Shown: one piece after another, positions 63,930 to 64,000 of the stretch
Position numbering within the stretch: the first letter of the stretch is position 1
Layout: every line of letters starts with the position of its first letter
From: an uncultured Clostridia bacterium
GTDB taxonomy: Bacteria; Bacillota; Clostridia; TANB77; CAG-508
Assembly: GCA_934121905.1 (NCBI GenBank)
Contig: CAKOVI010000010.1
Span: 13,159-77,158 of the forward strand
Direction: 5' to 3'
Length of the DNA: 64,000 nt
Translations under genes and position numbers: made by a program
The notes under the pieces: generated by a model
The model's input: the letters and a program-made list of their open reading frames with translations, nothing else
Databases searched by the model: none
Told to the model about the DNA's origin: nothing

Positions 63930-64000
63930 ATATCCACCAGCCTAGCTGGTGGTTTTTCAAATTCGCCCATAGGGCTTTTCTACTAGCCACGTCTAAAGAC
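63930..64000. mobile_element. Possible end of an IS200/IS605-type element, cut by the window edge
   Basis: Beyond the hairpin come GCCCATAGGGC (63964-63974), ACTAGCCACGTCTAAAGAC and the window end. A CACGTCTAAAGAC half-hairpin and small palindromes are typical of IS200/IS605-family ends, but the transposase would lie beyond the edge. Confidence 0.35.
63934..63957 (+). terminator. Terminator of the cargo operon or hairpin of the next element
   Basis: Perfect stem CCACCAGC (63934-63941) with GCTGGTGG (63945-63952), loop CTA, followed by five T. Confidence 0.85.

Overview
The window looks like a chromosomal piece of an uncultured, very AT-rich, spore-forming member of the Clostridia (Firmicutes/Bacillota). 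Evidence: spore germination genes (gerA-gerB-gerC), yabG, veg, spoIIID, Gram-positive surface proteins with sortase-type tails, clostridial order of the radC-mreB-mreC-mreD-mrdA-minC cluster, and strong AGGAGG ribosome sites. A gut origin is inference only. No rRNA, tRNA or CRISPR array was seen.

Layout. 1-8.5 kb (minus): lepA (cut by the edge), tsaC, a leucine-rich/transglutaminase-like protein, rhodanese, a cluster of six DnaA boxes, DUF1294, HIT protein, a long hairpin repeat, a short alaS and a beta-CASP nuclease. 8.6-12.9 kb (plus): ger operon with a fourth small membrane gene. 12.8-21.7 kb: pilin-like protein, veg, yabG, HD phosphohydrolase, tdk, spoIIID, a nifS-type cysteine desulfurase, patatin and a WG-repeat protein. 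21.8-43 kb (minus): two tandem copies of a two-gene giant surface-protein module (A1-B1, A2-B2). 43.3-55 kb: three small unknown genes, minC, the elongation/cell-shape operon, mecA, a BI-1 protein, YhgE/Pip with a TetR regulator. 55-59 kb: an LPXTG leucine-rich protein with 264-bp tandem repeats, and malQ. 59-64 kb: an integrated element (integrase, excisionase, DUF6076, DUF3644, DUF3800) ending in what may be an IS200/IS605-type end.

The most remarkable signal is at the level of decoding. Six genes (transglutaminase-LRR, yabG twice, nifS, thioester adhesin B1, mrdA, mreD) are interrupted by +1 frame changes. All seven breaks fall exactly on an in-frame CGG codon followed by A. Skipping the C, so that CGGA gives one GGA glycine codon, restores the full-length conserved protein every time. 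By eye only one other in-frame CGG exists in all genes of the window (MBL nuclease codon 16). This suggests that CGG is unassigned or very slow in this organism and that CGGA works as a four-base glycine codon or an obligatory +1 frameshift site. The affected genes include core cell-wall and Fe-S functions, so simple decay is unlikely. I give joined spans for these genes.
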